A program made the position numbers and the translations under genes. Below, one piece after another: positions 7,558-15,059 of a DNA stretch of 64,000 nucleotides. The notes under the pieces are model-generated. The model did no database searches, had not been told where the DNA came from, and was given only the letters and a program-made list of their open reading frames with translations. Each line of letters starts with the position of its first letter. Position 1 is the first letter of the stretch. Source of the DNA: Anaerolineaceae bacterium UBA2260 (GTDB lineage: Bacteria > Chloroflexota > Anaerolineae > Anaerolineales > Anaerolineaceae); the NCBI GenBank assembly GCA_002347485.1, contig DDXM01000037.1, positions 53,876 through 117,875 on the forward strand. Reading direction: 5' to 3'.

Positions 7558-8361
7558 ATGGTGTGGAAAGCGGTGAGAAATACCGTCTACTATAAATTAT
7601 TGATCAGAAAGGATGAAGCCTTCACTACAAAGACCAAAGTGCTTGTCTACTCGGAGGGTACTGAGCTTCAAATCACTCGTTTGTTAGAGGATTTTCCTGA
7701 TGGAAAATACTACTGGAAGGTGAAGGCGTTCTATGCTGGTGATGCCAAGAGCCTGTGGTCAGAGGTCCGGATCTTCAAAGTAGATTCTGTATCTCCTGCC
7801 GTGCCGAAGCTTTATAAACCCAACGATAACAAATATAAGTTTTATTCCACCCCCACGTTATCCATCTACCCGGCGGCGGGGGCGAAGTATTATCACTACC
7901 AGGTTGCGACAGATAGCGCCTTCACATCGTTCGCGGCGGAAAGCGACGACCTGGCGGGGCTTACCTGGACCGTGCCGGATGAGAAAGCGCTGAACTATGG
8001 CGAATATTTCTGGCGCGTGAAATCCATCGACGCGGTCGGCAATGAGTCTGCCTGGTCTGATTGTCGCCGCTTGCTGATTAGCTTCCAAAAATTACCGAAA
8101 AATGGAACGATCACCACTAACACGACACCTACATTTGAATGGCTTGCAGTTACCGGCGCCGAAAACTACCAATTGGTGATATCGCACGATTTGCTGGAAG
8201 ATCCGGGAGACATCATCTCTGGCAGCTTAGCCGGATTGACATCCTTTACGCTTCCAAAAGAAAACGAACTTGTGATCGGTAATCACTGGTGGAAGATGAT
8301 CGTGACTGTTAGCGGCGAGGAATATCACACACCCTGGAGCCTGTTGACGATCACCTCCTGA
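7558..8361 (+). CDS. Fn3-like repeat protein fragment (C-terminal part of a broken gene)
   Basis: 267 residues in one clean frame, which is open upstream to at least 7501 (SLLISPAHKTKTNNNN). It contains about three beta-sandwich repeats of fibronectin-III-like type. Each has an aromatic strand and a closing Trp-Ser-Glu: DGKYYWKVKAFYAGDAKSLW, YGEYFWRVKSIDAVGNESAW, and a third ending HTPWSLLTITS. There is no signal peptide, so it was probably the C-terminal part of the exported protein whose N-terminal portion lies broken at 7119-7557. Closely similar repeats close the 1418-residue exoprotein ending at 19316. It is either a pseudogene remnant or the victim of sequencing frameshifts. Expression as a free protein is doubtful. 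Confidence 0.55.
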   Translation: MVWKAVRNTVYYKLLIRKDEAFTTKTKVLVYSEGTELQITRLLEDFPDGKYYWKVKAFYAGDAKSLWSEVRIFKVDSVSPAVPKLYKPNDNKYKFYSTPTLSIYPAAGAKYYHYQVATDSAFTSFAAESDDLAGLTWTVPDEKALNYGEYFWRVKSIDAVGNESAWSDCRRLLISFQKLPKNGTITTNTTPTFEWLAVTGAENYQLVISHDLLEDPGDIISGSLAGLTSFTLPKENELVIGNHWWKMIVTVSGEEYHTPWSLLTITS

Positions 8362-8399
8362 TCCTACTTTTCTTCAGAGCAGTTTGTCATTAACAACAT

Positions 8400-8423
8400 G
8401 CCTGGTAGATTTTTCTACCGGGC
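8400..8423. terminator. Bidirectional hairpin terminator between convergent genes
   Basis: GCCTGGTAG-ATTTTT-CTACCGGGC forms a 9-bp stem with one G-T pair between the Fn3 fragment and the convergent gene ending at 8449. A T-rich run follows on the plus side (GTTTAATTT). Confidence 0.6.
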
Positions 8424-8448
8424 GTTTAATTTGTGATGGCAGTAATGA

Positions 8449-10368
8449 TCACCAATGCCCGCTGGGGGTATTGGTAGGCGTGGGTGTATTGCTGGGGGTC
8501 GGCGTGTTGGTGATCGTGGGCGTCGCGTAGGTTCCCGTGGGGGTAATGGTCAGCGTACCGGTGGGGGTTTTGGTCGCGGTTGCTGTGGAGGTAGGCCGGG
8601 TGGGGCGGGGTGTTATTGTGGGGCGCGGCGTGGAGGTTGGAACCATGGTTGAAAACACGGGGATCCTGGCGGTATCGCCTTCGGAAATATCATAGATATA
8701 ATCCACAGCGCCCTGGCAGGCGGGCTCAAGGTTGGTCGCCACGTGCAGCCAATCCAAAGGATCGCCGGCTTTCCATGTTCTGGCCATCGCAGTCCAAAGG
8801 CAGCCGGGTCCCGCGTTGTAGTTGACCAACGTGAAGCGCCACAGATCCGTGTAACTGCTCATCAATCCGGAGGTCTGGCTGGTCAGGTTATAGAGCATGC
8901 GGTCCACTTGCGAGCAGTTGGCGACCAGGGTTTCGCCGAAGATCTGTACGCTATTATTCGCCTGTGTCAGGTCGATGCCCAGCGGGCAATCGGCGCAAGT
9001 CGCGTTCACCTCTTGCACCAGTACGGCGCGCAGGATCGACTTTTGACTCTCAGGTAACGTGCCGTAACCCTGGCGGCAGGTCGACTCGAGCAGGACCAGC
9101 GGGCAGAACTGGTTGTAAAAATCAGGGTTCCACAACAGCGTGGTGTCAGCGCCTTTTTCGGTGAGTTGTCCCAGACCGGCTTCTTCGATGTCGTGGTAAA
9201 TACCCGGCCATAACTGGCTTTCGCGGGCAAACATGTTCTTCATCAACTGTGCCGGAATGCCAGTGTCCAGTGATGTGAGCATGATCTCTTCATCGAACTG
9301 GTTCTGCCACTCGACCAACGCCGCCGCAGCTTTTTCCACCCCGCACAGGTTAGCCGCGGTCGGGTAGTCAAGTCCACCGTTGGGACAATCACTGGCATCC
9401 ACTTCACCACGCTGGATAAGCATGGCAGCCAGGTAATGCAGAGATAAGGAAGATGAGAGGTCAGAAATATTATTCGGCGTGCCCAGCCAGGCGGGAGCGC
9501 CTTCCACTGGCGGGAAGGATTGCCAGATGCTGGCGCAGGCGCTGTGAGATTGACCACGCCATTGCGGGCTGACGATGTCAATGTAGTATCCCACATGCTG
9601 CGGGAGCTCAATTTGTTCTGAATTTTCACCCCAGGGTAACACCCTCAAGTAAGCCGTGTATTCCTCGGTCGTATCGCCAAAGCTTGATTCTCCTTTGAAG
9701 GTGAGCGTCACGCCGTGATCGCCAGTCGCATAGACTGGCAATTCGCAAACCTCACTCTCGCAGGAAAAACTTTTTCCGTCCAAAGTACCAGAAATTCGGA
9801 TAATGCGCTCATTGGCGAGTTTTTCTTCGCCCGTGAGGATGATCTTCGGTTCACCTGCCCACTTATTCCCGGTGCCTTCGATCAAATTTCCCTTTATGGA
9901 AATCCATACTTCTGGTTTGGGGAGCGCTACCTGGATCTCGGTGGTGCCTGCCTGGCTCAGGTTCTTTTGCAAATAAAACCCGGAACAACCCGAGGTATCT
10001 GATCCATCTTCTGCGGCAGAGCAGGGTGGAGTAAGCACCCACGCCTCGTAAAGGGCGTAACCACAAATGTTCTGCATGTCCAGGGAAGTGGGAAATCCAT
10101 CGTGGTCAAGGCTGAGCTGGCACGCGACGGTATTGTTAGCCCAACGCACCAGCCACCACTCATGTTCTGTGGCGTCGACGGTGACCCAGGCCACGCGTTC
10201 GGGTTCCTCTTGCGCAGAAGCGGGTGAAACTGAATTGCGGGCAAGGTAAATTGCAAGCACGACCGACGTTAAAAGCAATAACGCTACCAGTGCTTTTCGA
10301 TTCAACCGGTAAAAAACCCCACTCGAGTGCATTCGCAGAATAATGTTCCTAGCTAAGAAGGATAGCAT
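8449..10368 (-). CDS. Membrane-anchored, transglycosylase-like exoprotein with Thr/Pro tail
   Basis: 639 residues. An N-terminal hydrophobic segment (ALVALLLLTSVVLAIYLA, about 28-45) is followed by an exported body with several Cys pairs. At about residue 380 FARESQLWPG and then GLGQLTEKGADTTLLWNP recall the catalytic Glu region and the G-x-Q-L/M segment of lysozyme-like transglycosylases. Downstream VNYNAGPGCLW resembles the YNAG motif of SLT enzymes. The last 70 residues are a Thr/Pro linker (TPTPSNTPTPTNTP). Peptidoglycan cleavage is inferred from these short motifs only. The internal beta-rich part (about 50-260) is unassigned. The start is uncertain: M13 (10332) is also possible. Monocistronic and divergent from the BY-kinase gene. 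Confidence 0.65.
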   Translation of the reverse strand: MLSFLARNIILRMHSSGVFYRLNRKALVALLLLTSVVLAIYLARNSVSPASAQEEPERVAWVTVDATEHEWWLVRWANNTVACQLSLDHDGFPTSLDMQNICGYALYEAWVLTPPCSAAEDGSDTSGCSGFYLQKNLSQAGTTEIQVALPKPEVWISIKGNLIEGTGNKWAGEPKIILTGEEKLANERIIRISGTLDGKSFSCESEVCELPVYATGDHGVTLTFKGESSFGDTTEEYTAYLRVLPWGENSEQIELPQHVGYYIDIVSPQWRGQSHSACASIWQSFPPVEGAPAWLGTPNNISDLSSSLSLHYLAAMLIQRGEVDASDCPNGGLDYPTAANLCGVEKAAAALVEWQNQFDEEIMLTSLDTGIPAQLMKNMFARESQLWPGIYHDIEEAGLGQLTEKGADTTLLWNPDFYNQFCPLVLLESTCRQGYGTLPESQKSILRAVLVQEVNATCADCPLGIDLTQANNSVQIFGETLVANCSQVDRMLYNLTSQTSGLMSSYTDLWRFTLVNYNAGPGCLWTAMARTWKAGDPLDWLHVATNLEPACQGAVDYIYDISEGDTARIPVFSTMVPTSTPRPTITPRPTRPTSTATATKTPTGTLTITPTGTYATPTITNTPTPSNTPTPTNTPSGHW

Positions 10369-10425
10369 AAAAGGAATAATTCGTAAATGGAGTATGGTGG
10401 AGCCCGGGACAGCCTGGATATTGTT

Positions 10426-10455
10426 TTTACATCAGACCTGGATTTATCATATACT
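10426..10455 (+). promoter_or_regulatory. Promoter for BY-kinase operon
   Basis: TTTACA at 10426-10431 and TATACT at 10450-10455 are separated by 18 bases, each matching five of six consensus positions. The leader to the ATG at 10541 is about 80 bases. Confidence 0.45.
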
Positions 10456-10540
10456 GTTAATAAAAAGCGATGTACAATTAAAAAGTTCCGTAATTTGATC
10501 TATACTTTATCAATTAATCGAGAAGGGCGGGTGTTTGTAT

Positions 10541-12268
10541 ATGGACAACGATTTCGAGGAACGCAGCAGCCTGGAAAGCCTCCTGGATTACTCCCAAACG
10601 CTGTGGCGCTGGCTTTGGCTTTTGTTATTGGTAGCCATCCTGGCTGGGGCAGTGGCGTATTTCATCTCTGACCAGCAACCGCGGGTCTACCAATCTTCAT
10701 CGCAGGCGATTGTGAACGTCGTGTCTCGCTCGGATTACTATGACCCGTATACTGCCAATTATTCGAGCCAGCGCCTGGCTGAGACTTACGCCCAAACTAT
10801 GGTGACTGAATCCCTTCTTCAGGCTGTTTCCGAAAAGTTAGGGTACCCGGTAACCGGAACAGTCAAAGCAACATCGGTGGAAAATTCCCCAATATTTACC
10901 GTGACCGTGACGGATTCCGATCCACAAAAAGCAGCGGATACGGCCAATGCCGTGGTTGCCGCTTTCGCGGAAAAGGTAGTCAGGGACCAATCCTCCAGGT
11001 TCCAGGAATTAAAATCCAGCCTTGAGGTCGAGATCGCGACGTTGGATGAAAAATTATCAGAGATCTATTATGAGTTATCCTTGCTCGAAATGAAAGACCG
11101 GGAATATCAGGAAGCGCTTAAGAGAAATGCAGAACTTGAAAATGCCGGCCTCGAACCAGTAAATGTAGAAAAAGACCCCCAGGATTATGTCAAGAAGGCT
11201 GAACTTGAGTTGATCAAGTCACAGTATCAGTCCAATCGCTCATCGTTATTTACGAACCTGCAATCCATCCGGCTAACCGAGGTACAGTCCGCAACCACGA
11301 TCAGCCAATTAAACCAGGCGGTTCCAGTTTATGACCCGATCCAGCCTCAACCCATGAAGAGCGCTGGTCTGGCTGCCCTGGTGGGGTTCATGCTCGCGGC
11401 TGGCGTCGTGTTCACGGTCGCTTTCCTGGAAGACGAGATCCGTGACCCGAGCGAGATCACACACCGTTGGGGCGTACCCGTGATTGGCATTATTACCAAT
11501 TTTGGCTCAGACGAAACCCCTTTGATCACTATGAGCAAACCACGTTTACCTGTCTCCGAAGCTTTTCGCTCCTTACGCACCAACCTGCAGTTTAGTGGTA
11601 TCGATTCTCCCTTAAAAACTTTGCTGGTAACCAGTCCATCACCTGCGGATGGGAAATCATCAGTGGCGGCCAACCTGGCGACTGTGTTGGCGCAAAATGA
11701 TAAAAATGTGGTGGTGGTGGATGGGGATATGCGCCGCCCCACCATCCACAAGATTTTCAAACTCTCCAATCGGCTGGGTCTGTCTGATTATTTTCTCCGC
11801 GCGCCGGAGAAGATGTCAGGTGTTGTGAAGAAAACCCCGGTGAACAATTTGAGCATTATTACTTCCGGCAGCCTGCCGCCCAATCCTTCAGAGCTGCTAA
11901 GTTCGACCAAAATGCGGGACGTGGTCACACTACTGGCGAAGCATTTTGATATGGTGATCCTGGACTCTCCACCGCTTCTGGCAGTCACCGATGCGCTTGT
12001 GTTGACCAAGATCGTGGATGGAGTAATCCTGGTTGTTGATCCGAAAAAGACTAAACGCGCCGGTATTCGTCAGGCAATCGAGCAATTGCAGCGGGTTGAT
12101 GCCAGGTTGCTTGGCGTGGTGCTGAACAATATCAAGATCAAACGATCGAGCTATTACTATAATCGAGAGTATTACTACAGCAAGCATTATGGTAAAACAG
12201 GTGGCGATTCGTCACCCGAGCAGGTGGAAGCATCAGATGAATCAGGAACCAGTCAAGGGAGAGAGTAA
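10541..12268 (+). CDS. Polysaccharide co-polymerase / BY-type tyrosine kinase (Wzz-Wzc-like)
   Basis: About 575 residues from the ATG at 10541 (GGGCGGG upstream; a TTG two codons earlier is less likely). A Wzz domain comes first, with membrane helices near residues 22-43 and about 272-292 and a periplasmic coiled segment between. The cytoplasmic kinase follows: Walker A PSPADGKSSVAANLA (K372), Walker A' VVVVDGDMRRP, Walker B MVILDSPP. A tyrosine cluster (SSYYYNREYYYSKHYGKT) near the C-terminus is the usual autophosphorylation site. Such proteins control chain length and export of capsule or exopolysaccharide. Kinase and transmembrane parts are in one chain, as in proteobacterial Wzc rather than split CpsC/CpsD. 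Followed by a LysM protein and a phosphatase fusion. Confidence 0.93.
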   Translation: MDNDFEERSSLESLLDYSQTLWRWLWLLLLVAILAGAVAYFISDQQPRVYQSSSQAIVNVVSRSDYYDPYTANYSSQRLAETYAQTMVTESLLQAVSEKLGYPVTGTVKATSVENSPIFTVTVTDSDPQKAADTANAVVAAFAEKVVRDQSSRFQELKSSLEVEIATLDEKLSEIYYELSLLEMKDREYQEALKRNAELENAGLEPVNVEKDPQDYVKKAELELIKSQYQSNRSSLFTNLQSIRLTEVQSATTISQLNQAVPVYDPIQPQPMKSAGLAALVGFMLAAGVVFTVAFLEDEIRDPSEITHRWGVPVIGIITNFGSDETPLITMSKPRLPVSEAFRSLRTNLQFSGIDSPLKTLLVTSPSPADGKSSVAANLATVLAQNDKNVVVVDGDMRRPTIHKIFKLSNRLGLSDYFLRAPEKMSGVVKKTPVNNLSIITSGSLPPNPSELLSSTKMRDVVTLLAKHFDMVILDSPPLLAVTDALVLTKIVDGVILVVDPKKTKRAGIRQAIEQLQRVDARLLGVVLNNIKIKRSSYYYNREYYYSKHYGKTGGDSSPEQVEASDESGTSQGRE

Positions 12269-13162
12269 TTGGCATTCTTCAAGGCTTCCAACGGCTCAAC
12301 CGAACCATCGCAGAATAAGGGGAACGAAAACGGTTTCTGCCCATTTATTGGCTTTGCAGATGATCCTGAAACGGCGCTAGCTTACCCTTCACCCTCTAAC
12401 TTTTGTTACCACAGCAAACCGATCGCTCCAGTAAGCTTAAACCACCAGCGAAAAGTCTGCCTTACGCTGGGATATGGATTTTGCCCTGTCTACCAAAACG
12501 AAACCCAAGAACCCTTACCCAGGGAATTACGCGGTACATTACCCAGCAGGCATAAACCAAACACCCGGATTCCCTTCGTAATCCTTATTCTGGTAATACT
12601 GGCGGGTTGGATCGTTTTATCACTCCTGGGTATCATTCGTATCCCTGGTCTTTCTTTTCCACATGTAGCACGACAAGCCACAGCGACATTCGTGGAACCC
12701 ACTCCACACGTGGTAGTCTTTATGCCTTCACCCACGGCTACTCCTGTTGCTACGACTCAACCTACCGCAACGGAAACGAAAGCTCTCGCTACTCCATTTT
12801 TACCTCACGCGATAGAAACCCCATTTGGAGATAATCCCAAGCTGGTCATCCATCAGGTCCAGGCAGGGGAGGGTTACATTTTCCTCGCTGAACGATTTGG
12901 CACGACGGTGGAAGCGATCAAAGCCCTCAATTATGAGTTGCCAGAGTCTCTTTGGGTAAATACTATCCTTGTCATCCCGATCAACACGGATTCGGTCGAC
13001 GGGCTGCCGAAATTTTCTGTACGCGAGATCACCACGGAGGGGTTAACGATTGAAGATTATGCGCAGCAGATGCAACTGGATGCTGGTTTACTGAAACGTT
13101 ATAATGCTCTGCCGGACGAGTACCTGCTCGAGATGGGCGAGTTGATCATCATTCCAAATTAA
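12269..13162 (+). CDS. LysM protein with a four-cysteine cytoplasmic N-terminus
   Basis: 297 residues, TTG start right after the BY-kinase stop (GGGAGAG upstream). Residues 1-90 precede the membrane helix (about 95-113, IPFVILILVILAGWIVLSLL) and carry C24, C46, C63 and C72 in the pattern CPFIGFADDPETALAYPSP, NFC, HQRKVCLTLG and GFCPVY. The arrangement suggests a metal or Fe-S site. Outside the helix come a Thr/Pro linker, a LysM-like repeat (VQAGEGYIFLAERFGTTVEAIKALNY, then ILVIPI) and a second weaker one. LysM binds peptidoglycan GlcNAc. I recall similar Cys-rich headers in other Chloroflexi LysM proteins but cannot verify this here. It probably links the wall to the neighbouring kinase/phosphatase system. 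Confidence 0.75.
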   Translation: MAFFKASNGSTEPSQNKGNENGFCPFIGFADDPETALAYPSPSNFCYHSKPIAPVSLNHQRKVCLTLGYGFCPVYQNETQEPLPRELRGTLPSRHKPNTRIPFVILILVILAGWIVLSLLGIIRIPGLSFPHVARQATATFVEPTPHVVVFMPSPTATPVATTQPTATETKALATPFLPHAIETPFGDNPKLVIHQVQAGEGYIFLAERFGTTVEAIKALNYELPESLWVNTILVIPINTDSVDGLPKFSVREITTEGLTIEDYAQQMQLDAGLLKRYNALPDEYLLEMGELIIIPN

Positions 13163-13187
13163 GGTGGCTGAACAACCAGAAGCCTGA

Positions 13188-14753
13188 ATGCCGAATATCC
13201 TCTTTGTGTGCAGCGCCAATCGTTTCCGCTCTGTGATCGCAGCAGGTTATTTCAAGTCACTTATTCAAAGTTTGAAACTTCCTGGTGATTGGGAGATCGG
13301 TTCAGCGGGTATTTGGGCGAGCGATAGGGCTCAGCCGTTGCGAGAAGCTGTGGATTTTGCCAGATCCCGTGGTTTCAATATCACTTCCGAAACATCCAGA
13401 GAAATTAATGAAAACCTGGTCAATACGGCCGACCTGATCATTGTGATGACCAGTGGGCAAAAAGAAGCGATCGAGAATGAATTCAACCAAACCGTTGGAA
13501 AAATAACCCTGTTGAGCGATATATGCGTCGGACAGGTTTTTGATATCCCGGACCCGGTTTCCTCACCGGAAGAGGACGCAAACATCATCGCGAGTGAGAT
13601 TTGTGATCTACTGCGAGCTGGATTGCCAAGAATCCTCACGCGTGTAGGGGTTCCATCCTCCACGAAAATGATCGCTCAACTACCGAATGAATCTGTTATC
13701 AAAACCAACGATTCGCCAGTAGTGGCGCAAAAAAAGAAGCGCAGGTGGTGGATCCTCGTTCTGATCCTGCTCATTATCTGCGCAGCCGGATATTATTTCT
13801 GGACGAACCCGATTCTCGGTCGACAATTGCCGCAATTCACCGGTGAAGCAATAAAAACCTTCACACCTTTACCAGCGGTGCAGACTGCGCTTTCCGGCAA
13901 TACTACTTCGAGCACCCAGCAATCTCCTGTAATTGAAAATACACAGAAGGACATGGAAGGGGTAACAAAGAAATCACAAGCGGTTTGCGGACAGACCGAA
14001 CCGATGATCATTCTGGCTTTGGGGATCGATGAGGTTGAGCAGGCGGATGTGATCCGTCTTGTGCGCGTCGATTTCACCGAACGAAAAGTCCTGATACTTT
14101 CCATTCCGCGCGATTTCTGGGTGCCCATACCGGGCTTGGAGCAGTACGATATCACCCAATTCCGTATCAACGCCGCGTATGGTTACGGTCAATATTTTGA
14201 TGGACCAGGACAGGGAGTGGTCAAGTTTTCCGAGACCGTCTACTACAATTACGGGATAAACTTTGACCATTACGGGGCAGTCCATTTTGAGGTCTTTGAG
14301 CAAATGATTGATGCGATCGGCGGGGTGGATCTCTATCTCGACGGACCGATCGGGGCGTACGGGAGCGCTGGGTACCACCACATGAATGGCGCTGATGCGT
14401 TGTTGTTCGCTCGAGAAAGGAATTATGACCAGGATGCCTACCGGATCCAGCGTCAATCGGTCATCATCGCCGCATTTATCGACAAATTAAAAAAACCTGA
14501 TTACCTGCCGAAGATCCCTGCCCTGGCGGCGCAGATCATTCAGGATAAGGGAGTTGTGACTGATATCTCTTTGAGCGACGTGTATACCTTTGTTTGTTTC
14601 ATCCAGGAGTTGAATGAGGACTCGATTGTATTCATGGACATGCCGGTGGAAACATACACCCCGATGATCACCAATTTGGGGAGTTACATCAAAGTACCTA
14701 AACCTGAAGCGACCGTCTATATCCAGGACCTTATCCTGAACGGGAACTATTAG
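13188..14753 (+). CDS. Fusion: low-MW protein tyrosine phosphatase + LytR-CpsA-Psr (LCP) transferase
   Basis: 521 residues with two enzymes split by one membrane helix. Residues 1-150 are a low-molecular-weight tyrosine phosphatase: P-loop C8-SANRF-R14-S at the N-terminus and the acid DPVS (D122). The helix is at about 187-204 (WWILVLILLIICAAGYYFW), with preceding KKKRR placing the phosphatase inside. Residues about 270-520 are an LCP domain: QADVIRLVRVDF, LILSIPRDFWVPI, RINAAYGYG, GGVDLYLDGPIG, HMNGADALLFARER. LCP enzymes move undecaprenyl-linked glycans onto peptidoglycan. Residues between helix and LCP are a Ser/Thr-rich spacer. Downstream of a BY-kinase, the phosphatase half probably removes its phosphotyrosines. 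The start has no strong ribosome site. Confidence 0.93.
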   Translation: MPNILFVCSANRFRSVIAAGYFKSLIQSLKLPGDWEIGSAGIWASDRAQPLREAVDFARSRGFNITSETSREINENLVNTADLIIVMTSGQKEAIENEFNQTVGKITLLSDICVGQVFDIPDPVSSPEEDANIIASEICDLLRAGLPRILTRVGVPSSTKMIAQLPNESVIKTNDSPVVAQKKKRRWWILVLILLIICAAGYYFWTNPILGRQLPQFTGEAIKTFTPLPAVQTALSGNTTSSTQQSPVIENTQKDMEGVTKKSQAVCGQTEPMIILALGIDEVEQADVIRLVRVDFTERKVLILSIPRDFWVPIPGLEQYDITQFRINAAYGYGQYFDGPGQGVVKFSETVYYNYGINFDHYGAVHFEVFEQMIDAIGGVDLYLDGPIGAYGSAGYHHMNGADALLFARERNYDQDAYRIQRQSVIIAAFIDKLKKPDYLPKIPALAAQIIQDKGVVTDISLSDVYTFVCFIQELNEDSIVFMDMPVETYTPMITNLGSYIKVPKPEATVYIQDLILNGNY

Positions 14754-15059
14754 TTGCCCATAACTGATAATTATCCAAGCGAGCGGTATTGGATATCGTA
14801 AATTTTCCAGCGCATACATTCCATCTACGATTGGTTGACAATACCCACTCCCTTGTTATATGTTTTCTTTCAAGGGTGCTCGCGACCGGGTTTTCTTTTT
14901 TTATATTGTTCTGCTATATTTATCTTAATCTCCTAACAGAAATCCGCAAGATCAGGCATGAGCAAGGAAAATGGAGTAGCTGGTTTCTGAAAATCCGGCA
15001 ATAATTTTCAAACTCGACTGTTATTAAAACCACTGGAACATCGACAAGGAGTCAATGAG
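14754..15059. other. Intergenic leader of the large exoprotein gene
   Basis: About 300 AT-rich bases. TATCCAA-10 nt-TTGGATA at 14772-14795 may be a weak terminator of the upstream gene. A promoter follows, leaving a leader of nearly 190 bases in which I see no known riboswitch. Confidence 0.4.
14835..14862 (+). promoter_or_regulatory. Sigma-70-type promoter for exoprotein gene
   Basis: A perfect -35 TTGACA (14835-14840), a 16-base spacer and TATATG (14857-14862). Confidence 0.5.

Noticed and set aside
8455..8652. Gly/Arg-rich plus-strand frame
   Set aside because: Antisense of the Thr/Pro linker codons of the transglycosylase-like protein.
10387..10671. 94-codon plus-strand frame upstream of the BY-kinase
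   Set aside because: Overlaps the kinase N-terminus in another frame and the promoter; no ribosome site.
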